Source: Novosphingobium sp. MW5
GTDB lineage: Bacteria > Pseudomonadota > Alphaproteobacteria > Sphingomonadales > Sphingomonadaceae
Length of the DNA: 64,000 nucleotides
Assembly: GCA_025938935.1 (NCBI GenBank)
Contig: JAPCWB010000001.1
Span: 1,240,001 to 1,304,000 of the forward strand
Reading direction: 5' to 3'
Shown piece after piece: positions 30,461-40,002 of this stretch (the first letter of the stretch is position 1; each line of letters opens with the position of its first letter). Made by a program: the position numbers and the translations under genes. The notes beneath the pieces were generated by a model that saw only the letters and a program-made list of their open reading frames with translations, was not told the origin of the DNA and searched no databases.

Positions 30461-31444
30461 ATGAGGACGACCGCACCGGAATATTCGCAGAAGCGGTCAG
30501 GAGCGTATTTCACGCCTGGCAATGTAAGTGCTGCCTTGGTTGCCTGGGCGTGTCGCAAGCCGGCAGACCGGATGGTGGATCCGTCGTGCGGCGACGGTCA
30601 ATTTCTCGCCCTCCACAGCAACAGTGTTGGCATCGAACAAAATCCTGTTTCCGCGCATCGGGCAATTGAACGGGCTCCTGGAGCCCTGGTTCATGAGGGA
30701 GACTTCTTCGTTTGGGCAACTGAGACCCATGAGCGGTTCGAATGCGCTGCAGGAAACCCTCCTTTTATCCGGTATCAGACATTCAAGGGCGAGATGCGGC
30801 GTCGCGCGCTCGATCTATGTCTCGACCTCGGGGTGGCTTTCAGCGGGCTGGCTTCGTCTTCGGCCCCGTTCCTCGTCGCTACTGCCGGCCTCTTGAAGAG
30901 CGGCGGACGGATGGCATTCGTCGTCCCGGCCGAAATTGGTCACGCGCCATATGCCGCTCCTTTGCTCGAATATCTGGTGAACTCTTTTTCTCACGTCCAA
31001 GTCATAGCGGTCCGCAAGAAGCTGTTTCCTGAACTCTCTGAAGATTGCTGGCTGCTTTACACTGAAGGGTTCGGAGGCAGGAGCGATGCGATCGATCTGA
31101 CGATCGTTGATGAGTTCAAGCCTTCCAAAACGGTTCCGAAGCCTACGGTACGGATCGACCTCGACGAGTGGCGCAATGTCTGGAACCGACGGCTCAGGCC
31201 CTTTCTGATTTCGGCCTCGGCCCGCAAACTGTACGCCGATGTTCTGGATCTCCCCGGAACGAGCCGTCTTGCCGACTTTGCCAATGTTGGAATCGGCTAC
31301 GTCAGCGGGAACAACAACTTCTTCCGCCGTTCGGCGGTCGTGATATTCGATGCCATAGGACTGCAGGACATAGTTGGCGGTATCGATTTGCCCGTCGGTC
31401 ATGAAGATGATGTGCCAACCTACCTGCCCCCCATTCGAGGGTGA
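30461..31444 (+). pseudogene. N6-adenine DNA methyltransferase, 3' end replaced
   Basis: The first ~290 residues are a Type IIG/Eco57I-like adenine methyltransferase: KRSGAYFTPGNVSAALVAW, AdoMet motif MVDPSCGDGQFLAL, catalytic NPPFIRYQTF, and the start of the target-recognition region (NVGIGYVSGNNNFF). At about 31328 the family sequence stops. The remaining ~38 codons read the antisense strand of a tadG fragment, so the target-recognition domain is lost. The enzyme is presumably inactive or altered. It may be a defence-gene remnant. There is no partner endonuclease in the window. Confidence 0.8.
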
Positions 31445-31683
31445 AGAATTGACATTATCTCCGAATATTCCGTCTGGCGAACTGATCCTGGCTCCCCACA
31501 TCATTCCGATATCGAGATAGGTCGCACCATTCGCGGTCAACGAGTCCGCGTATGTGTTGAAATCGGATTGCGTCATCGTCGCTAGCAAGTGCGAACGTGG
31601 CGGGCAGTAGTTGCCGGCTGAAGATCCATAGAGCGACACTGGGGAAGTCGTCATGCTGCCCGAACTGTTGGTGCGGTAATAGG
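31330..31683 (-). pseudogene. Fragment of a TadG-like pilus assembly protein
   Basis: On the minus strand about 115 codons match the vWA-containing TadG family: YYRTNSSGSMTTSPVSLYG, NYCPPRSHLLATMTQSDFN, ATYLDIGMMWGARISSPDG, HIIFMTDGQIDTANYVLQS and YGIEYHDRR. There is no start, no stop of its own and no other tad gene nearby. Both ends abut broken genes: the methyltransferase on the left (junction near 31328) and the MASE1-GGDEF gene on the right (near 31680). It is a scrap inserted or joined by illegitimate recombination, or an assembly chimera. Confidence 0.75.
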
Positions 31684-33196
31684 CTATGCGGCAGGGCCGC
31701 TTGCAGTCGTCAACGTATCGGAAGCTGCTCTGGTGGCACTGCTGTTCCGGCGCGCAGGATGGCGCGGGTCCATTAGCGGTTCGTCGATGGCCGCCTTCCT
31801 TGTCGTCGCATGTGTCATCGGGCCGGCTGCGACGGCACTCCCTGGTGCTTTGGTCGCCACGCTTGCCACAGACACGCCTTTCCAGGGCAATTTGAAGAAC
31901 TGGCTCATCGCCCATAGCCTCGGAATGCTGACGTTCGCTCCGGTATTTCTACATTGGATGCGCGGATCCGTTGCGGGCTGGCTACGCATCGCATTGCGGC
32001 GGAAGCGGGGCCTGGATTTTGCACTCCTGATACTTGTGATAGCGTCGACCTGGGCAACGTTCTCGCAGTTAAATTATCCCTTGCTCTTCATACCGGTGCT
32101 GGCCTTGGTCGGGTTCGTTTATCGAACGGGCTATCCCGGTGCCGCGCTTGGCACTGCTCTGGTTGCCGTAATCGGAGGTGTCTTTACGGCGCGCGGATTG
32201 GGGCCGGTGGCTCTGATCCATGGCTCCGCGGTCGAAGCGACTCGACTACTCCAGATCTATCTGGCTTCGACTGGGTTGACACTTCTGCCTCTGGCGGCCT
32301 CGTTGACCGCGCGGCGGGATGTGAATGCCAAGCTGAAACAGAGTGAAGAGCGATACAGGTTGGTGACCGAGAACGTGACTGACATTGTCATGTCGCTCGA
32401 TCGCGCCGGACGCTTCACCTACGTTTCCCCTTCCATTCGCAATTACGTTGCACTGAGCCCGGAAACTCTGGTGGGAACCTCTGCGCTGGATCTGATCGAT
32501 CCGGAGTTTCATGCGATTGCGCGTGAGCGGCATAATCAGATGCTGCGAAGTCACGGAGTTCCTGTGCGTGTCGAGTATATCGGGGTTACCGGCGACGGTC
32601 GTTGCAGATGGTTCGAGACTTGTGGGCGCGCTACGCTTGATGAACATGGAATTCCTAATGGTGTCGTCGGCACCATTCGCGAGACCACTAGCCGCAAGCA
32701 GTTAGAGAGCGAACTATCGGCGACAGCCAGAACAGACCTGTTGACCCGTTTGCTCAATCGCCGCGCATTCTTCGATGAGGCATTCAAACTGGTCGCCTCA
32801 GGCGTCGATGGCTGCGTTGCCTTGCTGGACATCGATCACTTCAAAACGGTGAATGACAGTCACGGTCACGCTGCTGGAGATTGGGTCCTCAGAGAGGTCG
32901 CTACCGCGGCGCTAGAAACGATCCGCATAGGCGATACGCTGGCAAGGTTTGGAGGCGAAGAGTTCGCCTTGCTTTTGCCGGGCACGTCCATTGAGCAGGC
33001 AGAGGCAGTATGCCAACGTATTCTGGACGCTATTGCTGCCCTTCAAGTCAACTGGCGGCAAGACAAGGTCTCTGTGACGACTAGCGCCGGGATTACATCT
33101 ATCAAAGGAAGCGTCGATTCTGCGCTGCATGATGCAGACCTAGCCCTTTACGAAGCCAAGAATAATGGTCGCGCGCGCGTTGCTTTGGCGGCGTAA
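31682..33196 (+). pseudogene. MASE1-PAS-GGDEF diguanylate cyclase, 5' end missing
   Basis: From 31682 the frame reads as an interior part of a MASE1 membrane sensor (GYAAGPLAVVNVSEAALVAL) with several membrane segments to about residue 200. A PAS domain follows (YRLVTENVTDIVMSLDRAGR, FTYVSPSIRNYV), then a complete GGDEF domain: LLDIDHFKTVNDSHGHAAGD and active-site RFGGEEFALLLPG. No ATG precedes the MASE1 homology; the upstream DNA is the tadG fragment. An internal GTG at 31733 could be used, leaving a shortened sensor with a working c-di-GMP synthase. Either a 5'-truncated gene or a break by assembly. Confidence 0.8.
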
Positions 33197-33343
33197 GCGA
33201 TAGCCGACGGGGCACCGAATTGAACTTCCTTCACCAAACCAAAATCGTTCGCGCGCCAAATCTGTTATGGCCGGTATCGCGAACAAAGCGGCCGTCGTTC
33301 ATCCTAGGTCACGCACCAGTGAAAATCTGGTCTCCAACACAAT

Positions 33344-34210
33344 TCAGTGCGAAGCGGCTTCGGATAACATCGTGCCCGACTGTATATAGGCAACTGGCAG
33401 AGCTATCTTGCTGGCCAGCCATTCGGCGAGGCTGCGGGCCGGAGGTTCTTCCAAGGCGATGGTACCGGCCAGCAACAAAGCCTTCTGCTGGCCGAGGGCA
33501 ATCGCGTCCTGGACATAGGCGGCAGTTTCCGTCTCGTGCACTTCGCCCGCAATAAGCAGGTTGACGTCGCCGCGCGCCAGAAGCGGGTTTAGGGCGTTAG
33601 GCCGGTTGGTCTCGGGAGCAAGCGCGACGCCGCGGAGGATCATGTCAGGATCGCCGATCAGTCGGACAGCCGGACTGCCCGTCGCGCTTTTTGTCCGTTG
33701 CACCAGTTCGCGAAGCCGGACCGGTGCGGGCCGGTAGACCAGTCCTTCCGCTGGATTGCCAACCTGCATCGCGGTTCCCAGTCCAATGGCGCGCGGCAGG
33801 GCCTCGGTAATTTCGCGCCCCTTGGAGCCTGTACGCACGTCCTGAATGCGAAGGACCATCAGGCCAAGCCGGTCGATCAGCGCCAGCTTTTCCGCCAAGG
33901 CCTTTTCCGGCTTGCCGACCGGTCGGTCCTGACTGTCGCCCAGGAATGCCTGACGAGAAATGACGAGGTTTGCCCCCATTTCCGCGGCCCGGGTCAGCAC
34001 CTGGGTAGATGCCCGCGCGCTTACAACGACGCCTCGTACCTCACCGTCGCCATCGCCGGCCCGGAACCCGTCGACCAGAGTTGCCGGCGCGCGATAGGAG
34101 CCGCCGGCAATCGCGGTGTCCCGGCGCGCCGGGGCATCGACACCGCGATGACGGTTCGCCTCAGGCCCAAGGCCGCGCTCGATCAGTTCGAAAAGCTCAT
34201 GTCCGCGCAT
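33344..34210 (-). CDS. NIF3-like protein, degenerate metal site
   Basis: 288 residues, no signal peptide, GGAG upstream. It aligns by eye with its neighbour at 34221-35108: LIGDPDMILRGVALAPE matches FGDPGRMVRTVSVSAG, and LLAGTIALEEPPARSLAEWL matches YLAGHTAEDPGMELVADWL. The His residues expected to bind metal in NIF3 proteins are replaced (VISRQAF versus VPHEASF; GTIALEE versus GHTAEDP). It looks like a diverged, possibly non-catalytic partner subunit of that protein. Last gene of the minus-strand quinate/shikimate unit. Function unknown. Confidence 0.6.
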   Translation of the reverse strand: MRGHELFELIERGLGPEANRHRGVDAPARRDTAIAGGSYRAPATLVDGFRAGDGDGEVRGVVVSARASTQVLTRAAEMGANLVISRQAFLGDSQDRPVGKPEKALAEKLALIDRLGLMVLRIQDVRTGSKGREITEALPRAIGLGTAMQVGNPAEGLVYRPAPVRLRELVQRTKSATGSPAVRLIGDPDMILRGVALAPETNRPNALNPLLARGDVNLLIAGEVHETETAAYVQDAIALGQQKALLLAGTIALEEPPARSLAEWLASKIALPVAYIQSGTMLSEAASH

Positions 34211-34220
34211 TGCGGGCTCC

Positions 34221-35108
34221 TTAGGCGGGATTGGTATAGGGATCGGCGGCTTCCAGCCATTGCACCGGCAATGCTGGGAAAACCGTCTTCAGCCAGTCGG
34301 CAACCAGTTCCATGCCGGGGTCTTCTGCCGTATGACCGGCTAGATAGACAGTGACCGGGCGGGTCGCGGCCATGTCCTGCGCATAGCCGAGCACCTCAGG
34401 CTCGCGAACTTCGCCAAGAAGCACCGCGTCGGCACCCGATTCCAGCTGCTGGATCTGGGCATTTTCCCCCGGCATGCCTGCAGAAACCGAAACCGTGCGG
34501 ACCATGCGGCCGGGATCGCCGAACATACGTAGGGTTCTGCGTCCAAGCCGCGCGGCGATGTGCCGGCCGAGGTCCAGCGCGCTGATGGCAGGCAGATCGA
34601 TCCACGGCATGCCGGGACGCTGCGCGCGATTGCCTTCCCAGCCGAGCTTCCGCACCAATCCGGTCATGATGGCATCGCCCGGCCAGCTGTGGGCATGGCC
34701 ATGCATGCGCTGGATAACCATGCCATTGGTGTCGAGGAACCGCTTCTTGGCGACCAGCACGGGATCGGCATCGCGTAGCGCGGATTCGGCGAAATCGTCA
34801 TATCGTTCAAAGAAGCTCGCCTCATGCGGGACGATGTAGTTCAGCCCTGCCGCCTTTGCCCGGCGCAATACGTCGATACTCGCCGTGAAGCAGGTAGCGA
34901 TTCCGGTGATGGGTGCATCGCGCCTGCCATAAATGATGCGGTCATCGGTGGGATTCGGATCCCATGACTGACCGGAGGCTGCCTTGATCGCCGCGAAGAC
35001 TTCTCGGGCTGTAAGGCGGCCAGACGGGGGCGTGGCAGCCCGGACCAGCGATGCTGGCGCTAACGCCGCTCCGGCAAGTACAGCAACGGTGGTGCGGCGG
35101 TCGATCAT
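34221..35108 (-). CDS. Exported NIF3-like dinuclear-metal protein
   Basis: 295 residues from ATG 35108, which overlaps the stop of the SMP-30-like gene (ATGA). The N terminus is twin-arginine-like (MIDRRTTVAVLAGAALAPAS, then LVRAATP), so Tat export is possible, unusual for NIF3 proteins. NIF3 metal-binding motifs are present: GLNYIVPHEASFFERYDDF and the C-terminal AGHTAEDPGMELVADWLK. NIF3 proteins are hexameric metallohydrolase-like proteins with poorly defined substrates. Position in an aromatic/quinate cluster suggests a hydrolase acting on a plant-derived compound; inference only. Confidence 0.65.
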   Translation of the reverse strand: MIDRRTTVAVLAGAALAPASLVRAATPPSGRLTAREVFAAIKAASGQSWDPNPTDDRIIYGRRDAPITGIATCFTASIDVLRRAKAAGLNYIVPHEASFFERYDDFAESALRDADPVLVAKKRFLDTNGMVIQRMHGHAHSWPGDAIMTGLVRKLGWEGNRAQRPGMPWIDLPAISALDLGRHIAARLGRRTLRMFGDPGRMVRTVSVSAGMPGENAQIQQLESGADAVLLGEVREPEVLGYAQDMAATRPVTVYLAGHTAEDPGMELVADWLKTVFPALPVQWLEAADPYTNPA

Positions 35109-36181
35109 TGGCGATGGCCTCTGGCAAGGGTGGGAGGAAGCGGGAGCCGCGCCAGGCGGCTTGACTGAAATGACCCTAGCCACAATTGGCCCGCGCCAAT
35201 TGCGGCTGAAGAATGACCGTTGAAGCCCGGAGCCGGTTCTCCTTTGGCAACCACGCGGATGGACAGCGCCTTTCGGTCAAGTTCGCCAACAGCCCAGCCG
35301 CGGTGGCACAGCATGGGATCTGCAACGCCGTTCACAACCTTGCGCATGCCGCCGCATGCAGGCTCGTCGAGCCGCATACCGGTCAACAGCAGCCTGCCGC
35401 CGGTCCAGTGGATGTTGTCGGGCATGAAGCCGGGCGCCTCTATCCTTGCCAGTGGACGGGCGGTGTCCCGCCGGTCGAACTGGACAACCGAATGCCAGCC
35501 GAAAGCGACCACGTAGAAATGCCGCTCATCGGGGTCGATCTCGATGCCATTATTGCCGGGCAGCCGCGTGCCGGGCAGTTCGGCGAACCCTGCGGCACCG
35601 GGCGACCAGCTCCATACTGCGCCAGTGTCCCGGCCTTCGACGAAATCGGCAATTGTCGTTCCGGGCCGGGTCAGCACGGTGACCAGCACCGTGCCGTCAG
35701 CAAAGCTCGCCACGCTGTTGCCTACCTGTCCGGGCGGCAATGGCAGGCAGCCGCGCCACAGGAGCCGAGGCTCGGCATGTCCCCGCAACAAGACGTCGAA
35801 CAGCTCAATCGCCTCTCGTCCCCCGTGGTTGACGACCAGAAGCTGCCAACGATTGCCTGCTCGCTGGCGCAAGGCCATGCCGCGGGCGTTGAACAGCGCC
35901 GGGTCGACGGGGCCGGGACAGGCAAGGCTGCCATCACGCCCTTCGCCGCTCTGTTCGGGCGAACCGGTGTACCACAGGCGGGAACTGGCGGATCTGCCAT
36001 CGATCAGCTTCAAGCCGGCACCGGGTGCAAACCCGCTTGTCACGAGCCATGGCGTACCGGGGAGCGCGAGCACGTCCTCCGGCTTCACCACATCGCAGAT
36101 GTAATTCAGCGGAGGTTCTGCGGCGCATTCAGCAGGCGCCGCCGCTATCAGGGCCGCCGCAAGAATCCCCGGTAAGGCCAT
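35105..36181 (-). CDS. SMP-30/gluconolactonase-like beta-propeller protein
   Basis: 358 residues from ATG 36181, one base after the esterase stop, so translation is coupled. Signal peptide MALPGILAAALIAAAPAECA. Repeated propeller-like blades with Asp/Asn at loop ends: LPGNNGIEIDPDERHFYVVA, VQFDRRDTARPLARIEAPGF, MPDNIHWTGGRLLLTG. The PDNIHW motif is like the metal site of SMP-30/strictosidine-synthase-like lactonases and arylesterases. A periplasmic lactone hydrolase (for example on a quinide-type lactone) would fit the cluster, but this is speculative. Confidence 0.65.
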   Translation of the reverse strand: MALPGILAAALIAAAPAECAAEPPLNYICDVVKPEDVLALPGTPWLVTSGFAPGAGLKLIDGRSASSRLWYTGSPEQSGEGRDGSLACPGPVDPALFNARGMALRQRAGNRWQLLVVNHGGREAIELFDVLLRGHAEPRLLWRGCLPLPPGQVGNSVASFADGTVLVTVLTRPGTTIADFVEGRDTGAVWSWSPGAAGFAELPGTRLPGNNGIEIDPDERHFYVVAFGWHSVVQFDRRDTARPLARIEAPGFMPDNIHWTGGRLLLTGMRLDEPACGGMRKVVNGVADPMLCHRGWAVGELDRKALSIRVVAKGEPAPGFNGHSSAAIGAGQLWLGSFQSSRLARLPLPPTLARGHRQ

Positions 36182-36182
36182 T

Positions 36183-37163
36183 TCAGCGCTGGGGAACGCC
36201 CAGCTTTTGATGGAAGAAGTCAAAGGTGGCGTTTGTTGCGCGCAGCGTTGCTTCGCGTGTCTGATCAGCCGTGGCACCGATGAACGAATGATCGACGCCT
36301 TCGATATAGATCGATTCCACGGGCACCCCGGCCGCACGAAAACGCGCTTCAGCCAGGCGGGATTGTTCAACTGGCACGACCTTGTCCTGCGTGCCGTGGA
36401 TCAACAGGAAAGGCGGATCCTTGGCATCGATGTAGGTCACCGGGCTGGCCGGGGCGTAGGCTTCGGCCGAACAGCGGCCGGCGCAGCCCAGCAGGCGTTC
36501 CGCCGCCCCATCGACGCCGTTCTCGCGTCCGGCGGCCATGGCGGCAAAATCGAAGACTCCGTACCATGTCACGGCTGCTGAAGCACAGACATCTGCGGCG
36601 GCAGCAGGATCCAGCTTCGTATCCTTGCAGCTCAGCGCCGTCAGCGCGGTGAGGTGACCGCCTGCCGACCCGCCCCAGATACCCACCCGCGAGGGATCGA
36701 TGCGATAGCGCGCAGCATTGTCACGAAGGAAACGCAGCGATGCCTTGGCATCCTGCACCTGGGCCGGGAACTTGGCATCCGCCGACAGGCGGTATTCCAG
36801 GCTGGCCACGACAAAACCTTCTGCCGCCAGCGCCGCGAGAACGCGGGGGAAGTCAGCAAGCGCGCCCGAATGGCGGGTATGGCCGCCGGTCCAGCCGCCG
36901 CCGTGGATGTAGAGCACCAGCGGATGCGGTCCCTTGGTCGCGGGAACGTAGATATCCACCACCTGCGGCACATGTCCGTTGAGCTGCTGATACACGACGT
37001 CGCGGTAGCCCTTTACCCCTTTGGGAAAGTTCGCCGGCACGACCGGGAAATTGTCGGCAAGAACGGGCTTCTCGGCGACCGCGAACACTCGGGAAGGGGC
37101 AGCCTGCGCGCCCAAACCGGCAAACAGGGCGGAAAGCGCAACAAGGCTGGACGCAAGTCGCAT
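36183..37163 (-). CDS. Secreted alpha/beta-hydrolase esterase (BD-FAE/carboxylesterase type)
   Basis: 326 residues from ATG 37163 (GGAG ten bases upstream; an in-frame ATG at 37181 overlaps the preceding stop). Signal peptide MRLASSLVALSALFAGLGAQ. Oxyanion motif HGGGWTGGH, nucleophile motif GIWGGSAGGHLTAL, acid in LLIHGTQDKVVP, and catalytic His in EGVDHSFIGA. Related enzymes include acetylxylan/feruloyl esterases. Beside dehydroshikimate dehydratase and a quinate-type dehydrogenase it may split hydroxycinnamoyl-quinate or -shikimate esters (chlorogenate type). Substrate is inferred. Confidence 0.85.
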   Translation of the reverse strand: MRLASSLVALSALFAGLGAQAAPSRVFAVAEKPVLADNFPVVPANFPKGVKGYRDVVYQQLNGHVPQVVDIYVPATKGPHPLVLYIHGGGWTGGHTRHSGALADFPRVLAALAAEGFVVASLEYRLSADAKFPAQVQDAKASLRFLRDNAARYRIDPSRVGIWGGSAGGHLTALTALSCKDTKLDPAAAADVCASAAVTWYGVFDFAAMAAGRENGVDGAAERLLGCAGRCSAEAYAPASPVTYIDAKDPPFLLIHGTQDKVVPVEQSRLAEARFRAAGVPVESIYIEGVDHSFIGATADQTREATLRATNATFDFFHQKLGVPQR

Positions 37164-37177
37164 TTTAAAGGTCTCCA

Positions 37178-39037
37178 TCAATCAAGAAAGTCAGGTTTGT
37201 GCCGCGCCTGGGCGGCCAGGCGGATCGGTGCGTTGACTGCGCCGTAGCCAGAGTAATGCCGGCGTTCGACAAGCTCGAAGAACACGCGCCGGGCGAAGGC
37301 GCGCGTGTAGAACTGGAAATATTCCGCCTCGCCATCACGGTCATAGAGGATGTCACGCGCGGCCATGGCCTCGATTAGGTCCGGCTCCAGCCCCCAGCGT
37401 GCCTCAAGGTCATCATAGTAGTTGCGCGGGATTTCCAGCCGCTCGATCCCGGCCGCAATCGCCGCATCGACGCTGGCAAAAATGTCCGTGCAGGCGAGCG
37501 CAACATGCTGCACACCGGCGCCGAAATAGTTCTGGATGAAGCGAGAGGAAAGCGACTGGCTGGCAAGCGAGCCGTTAAGCGTGAAACGCACCGAACCATC
37601 GCGGCTCTCCACCGCTTGGCTCTGCACAAGTCCCATGGGGTCAGCAATTTCCAGCTGCGGCGTTTTTGTCATGTCGAGCAGGCTGACATAGAACAGCTGC
37701 CAGGTAAGGAATTCCTCGAACTGCATGGTCTGGGCAACGTGGTCGATGCCAGTCAACTGCGCTGGCGCGGCGGGTTCGAGAGCATGGGGGAATTCGTGCG
37801 CCCACATCGCTTCGCGGCTGGCCTTATCGACGAAATAAAGAAGGCTTCCGCCCACGCCGCGTACGCTGGGGATGGGCCATTCCCCCGGACCGATCGCCTG
37901 CTCGAAGCGAGGCACCTGCAAGGCGTCGGCGCGGGCCAGCGCCCCCGGCACATCGTCCATGGCAAGGCCGATCGCACAGACCGAAGCGCCGTGAACTACG
38001 TCAAAGCTGTGCGCCAGCCCTTCGGGCTCGCAATTGACGACGATATTGACCGGACCCTGTGTCCAGCGGGTCACGTCCTTGCTGCGATGGCGCGCAGTGG
38101 GGCGAAATCCAAGCGGCCGAAGCATCGCACCAAGGTCCTCGGCCTCTTCATGGCTGGCGGCGAATTCGAGGAATTCAACCCCGCGCGCCGCCGCCTTTGC
38201 GGGGAGCGCGGCGCTGGTCGAGACCGGACGGGTGACCCCGCCTTCAAGCAGCCGCAGCGAGCGCAGGCCGTCAAGCGCCACGCCGCTTGCCGAACCGGCG
38301 CGGAAACGGTCATTGAAGATTTCAAGGCTCCAGTAACCATCATAGCCAGTGCGGCGGATCGCCTCTGCCCAGTCATCGAGCGGGAATTCGCCTTGCCCGG
38401 GCATGCAGCGGAAATGGCGGCTCCAACCAAGGTAATCCATCTGCAATTGCGGGGCGTCGCAGACCTGGACGATGAACAGCTTGTCGCCGCGAATGTCGCC
38501 AATGCTCGACGATGGGATGCCGCGGGCGAGCGAGTGGAAACTGTCAAGGACGAGACCCAGCGCGGGATGATCGACATCGCGGACCAGCGACCAGGCCTCG
38601 CGGTGGTCATTGACATGACGGCCCCAGGCAAGCGCTTCGTAGCCGATGCGCAGTCCGCGCCTGCCCGCGCGCTCTGCCGCCTCTGCGAGATCGTCGAGCA
38701 GGCGGGAACGATCGCCCAGCGCCTGAGGGGAGCAGCTTGAACAGGCCAGCACAAGATCGGTGCCGAGTTCTTCCATGACATCGAACTTGCGCTCAAGTCG
38801 GTCAAAGGCACGGGCACGGTTGGGTTCGGGCAGCCCTTCGAGGTCACGGAAGGGCTGAAACATCGTGCAGACCAAGCCAAGGTCGCTCATCAAAGCCGTG
38901 ATCTGGCGAGCGGTCAGATGTGTCGACAGCAGGTCGTTCTCGAAAATTTCCGCCCCATCGAAACCGGCAGCGGCAATCGCCTGCAGCTTCGTTTCCAGCG
39001 TGCCGCTGATCGAAACGGTGGCTATCGAGGTTTTCAT
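37178..39037 (-). CDS. quiC1: 3-dehydroshikimate dehydratase (TIM barrel + HPPD-like domain)
   Basis: 619 residues from ATG 39037, chosen because the family begins MKTSIATVSISGTL. Residues 1-~270: sugar-phosphate-isomerase-like TIM barrel with the metal-ligand stretches RIGYEALAWGRHVND, LGLVLDSFHSLARG, VQVCDAPQ and YWSLEIFNDRF. Residues ~300-619: two-module VOC/4-hydroxyphenylpyruvate-dioxygenase-like region (TGIDHVAQTM, GVQHVALACTDIFAS). This fusion is the QuiC1 type known in Pseudomonas, converting 3-dehydroshikimate to protocatechuate in quinate/shikimate breakdown. First gene of the minus unit; the divergent operator site at 39130 lies just upstream. Confidence 0.88.
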   Translation of the reverse strand: MKTSIATVSISGTLETKLQAIAAAGFDGAEIFENDLLSTHLTARQITALMSDLGLVCTMFQPFRDLEGLPEPNRARAFDRLERKFDVMEELGTDLVLACSSCSPQALGDRSRLLDDLAEAAERAGRRGLRIGYEALAWGRHVNDHREAWSLVRDVDHPALGLVLDSFHSLARGIPSSSIGDIRGDKLFIVQVCDAPQLQMDYLGWSRHFRCMPGQGEFPLDDWAEAIRRTGYDGYWSLEIFNDRFRAGSASGVALDGLRSLRLLEGGVTRPVSTSAALPAKAAARGVEFLEFAASHEEAEDLGAMLRPLGFRPTARHRSKDVTRWTQGPVNIVVNCEPEGLAHSFDVVHGASVCAIGLAMDDVPGALARADALQVPRFEQAIGPGEWPIPSVRGVGGSLLYFVDKASREAMWAHEFPHALEPAAPAQLTGIDHVAQTMQFEEFLTWQLFYVSLLDMTKTPQLEIADPMGLVQSQAVESRDGSVRFTLNGSLASQSLSSRFIQNYFGAGVQHVALACTDIFASVDAAIAAGIERLEIPRNYYDDLEARWGLEPDLIEAMAARDILYDRDGEAEYFQFYTRAFARRVFFELVERRHYSGYGAVNAPIRLAAQARHKPDFLD

Positions 39038-39128
39038 CGCGCTTTCGGCCGTCCTGTCCCTGGCGGAGTCGTTTGCTCCCTTTTGCAGGGCGTAACACGG
39101 GCCGGGAGTTGACAAAAGAAAAATGATG

Positions 39129-39152
39129 CGAACTAGTTCGTAACATAAATGA
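39129..39152. promoter_or_regulatory. Operator copy 1 (CGAACTAGTTCG) between quiC1 and tetR
   Basis: CGAACTAGTTCG is a perfect 12-base palindrome at 39129-39140. The 23-base segment 39130-39152 is repeated exactly at 41235-41257 before the TonB receptor. It lies in the divergent quiC1/tetR region, 15 bases after a TTGACA (39109-39114). The TetR protein encoded next door is the likely binder. Confidence 0.7.
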
Positions 39153-39934
39153 GAGGCTATTCGCGAGTGCAGACGGCGAGGGAAAATCGCGTTATCGTTG
39201 GCAGGACAGGGGCAATTCCCGTTCCGGCTAACCGGCGCGGCAGCCCCGCTGCCGGAGATTTCGCCTTGTCATCTGATGTCCCACCCGCTGATTCTGCCGC
39301 AAAACGGCCGCGTCGCAGCCACGCCGAAACACGCGAGGCGACGATCAACCAGATCATCGACATCGCGACCGCAGAATTCGTCGAAAAGGGCCTCGCCGGA
39401 GCCCGCATCGACGAGATTGCCGGCAAGGCAACCAAGCGCAAGATTTATTACTACTTCGAAGGCAAGGACGAACTTTACCGGGCCGTGCTCGAACGCGCCT
39501 ATCGCCGAGTCCGTTCGAGCGAGGACAGCGTCGACATCGAACAGGGCAGCGCGGTAGAGGCGCTCCGGCGGCTGATCGAACATGATGTCCACTATCATTC
39601 CGAGCACCCCGAACTGGTGCGCTTGGTGATGAACGAGAATATCCACAGGGCCGAGCACATTCGCCAGATCGAAGGCCTGCAATCGAGCAACCGGCGCGTG
39701 ATTGAACTTCTTGAGCGCATCATCGCGCGCGGCGAGGCGGAGGGCAGCTTCCGCAAGGGCATCGATCCGGTCGACTTGCATCTGAACATGACCGCGCTCG
39801 CATTCTACAACGTTTCCAACCAGTTCACCTTCGCGCACAATTTCGGGGTCGATATGACCAGTGCCGAAGCCATAGCGCGACGGGCGCGCCAGGTTGCCGA
39901 CATCATAATCGCTTGGGTGACGCACAAGGATTGA
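39149..39934 (+). CDS. TetR-family regulator of the quinate/shikimate cluster
   Basis: Up to 261 residues. The DNA-binding helix-turn-helix is at ~50-95 (ATINQIIDIATAEFVEKGLA, RIDEIAGKATKRKIYYYFEG), with the typical YYYFEGKDELYRAVLE end, and an all-helical ligand domain follows. The ATG at 39149 overlaps the operator repeat and the first ~45 residues are unlike the family, so the true start may be further in (for example TTG 39266). It is divergent from quiC1 and upstream of the carrier gene. It probably senses a cluster substrate and binds GAACTAGTTC; inference. Confidence 0.85.
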   Translation: MRGYSRVQTARENRVIVGRTGAIPVPANRRGSPAAGDFALSSDVPPADSAAKRPRRSHAETREATINQIIDIATAEFVEKGLAGARIDEIAGKATKRKIYYYFEGKDELYRAVLERAYRRVRSSEDSVDIEQGSAVEALRRLIEHDVHYHSEHPELVRLVMNENIHRAEHIRQIEGLQSSNRRVIELLERIIARGEAEGSFRKGIDPVDLHLNMTALAFYNVSNQFTFAHNFGVDMTSAEAIARRARQVADIIIAWVTHKD

Positions 39935-40002
39935 TCCGTATCGGCTTCTGCCGGTGGCGACGGATGTAACTGCGATTGCCCGGCAAAAGGGAAAGAGGAT
40001 CA

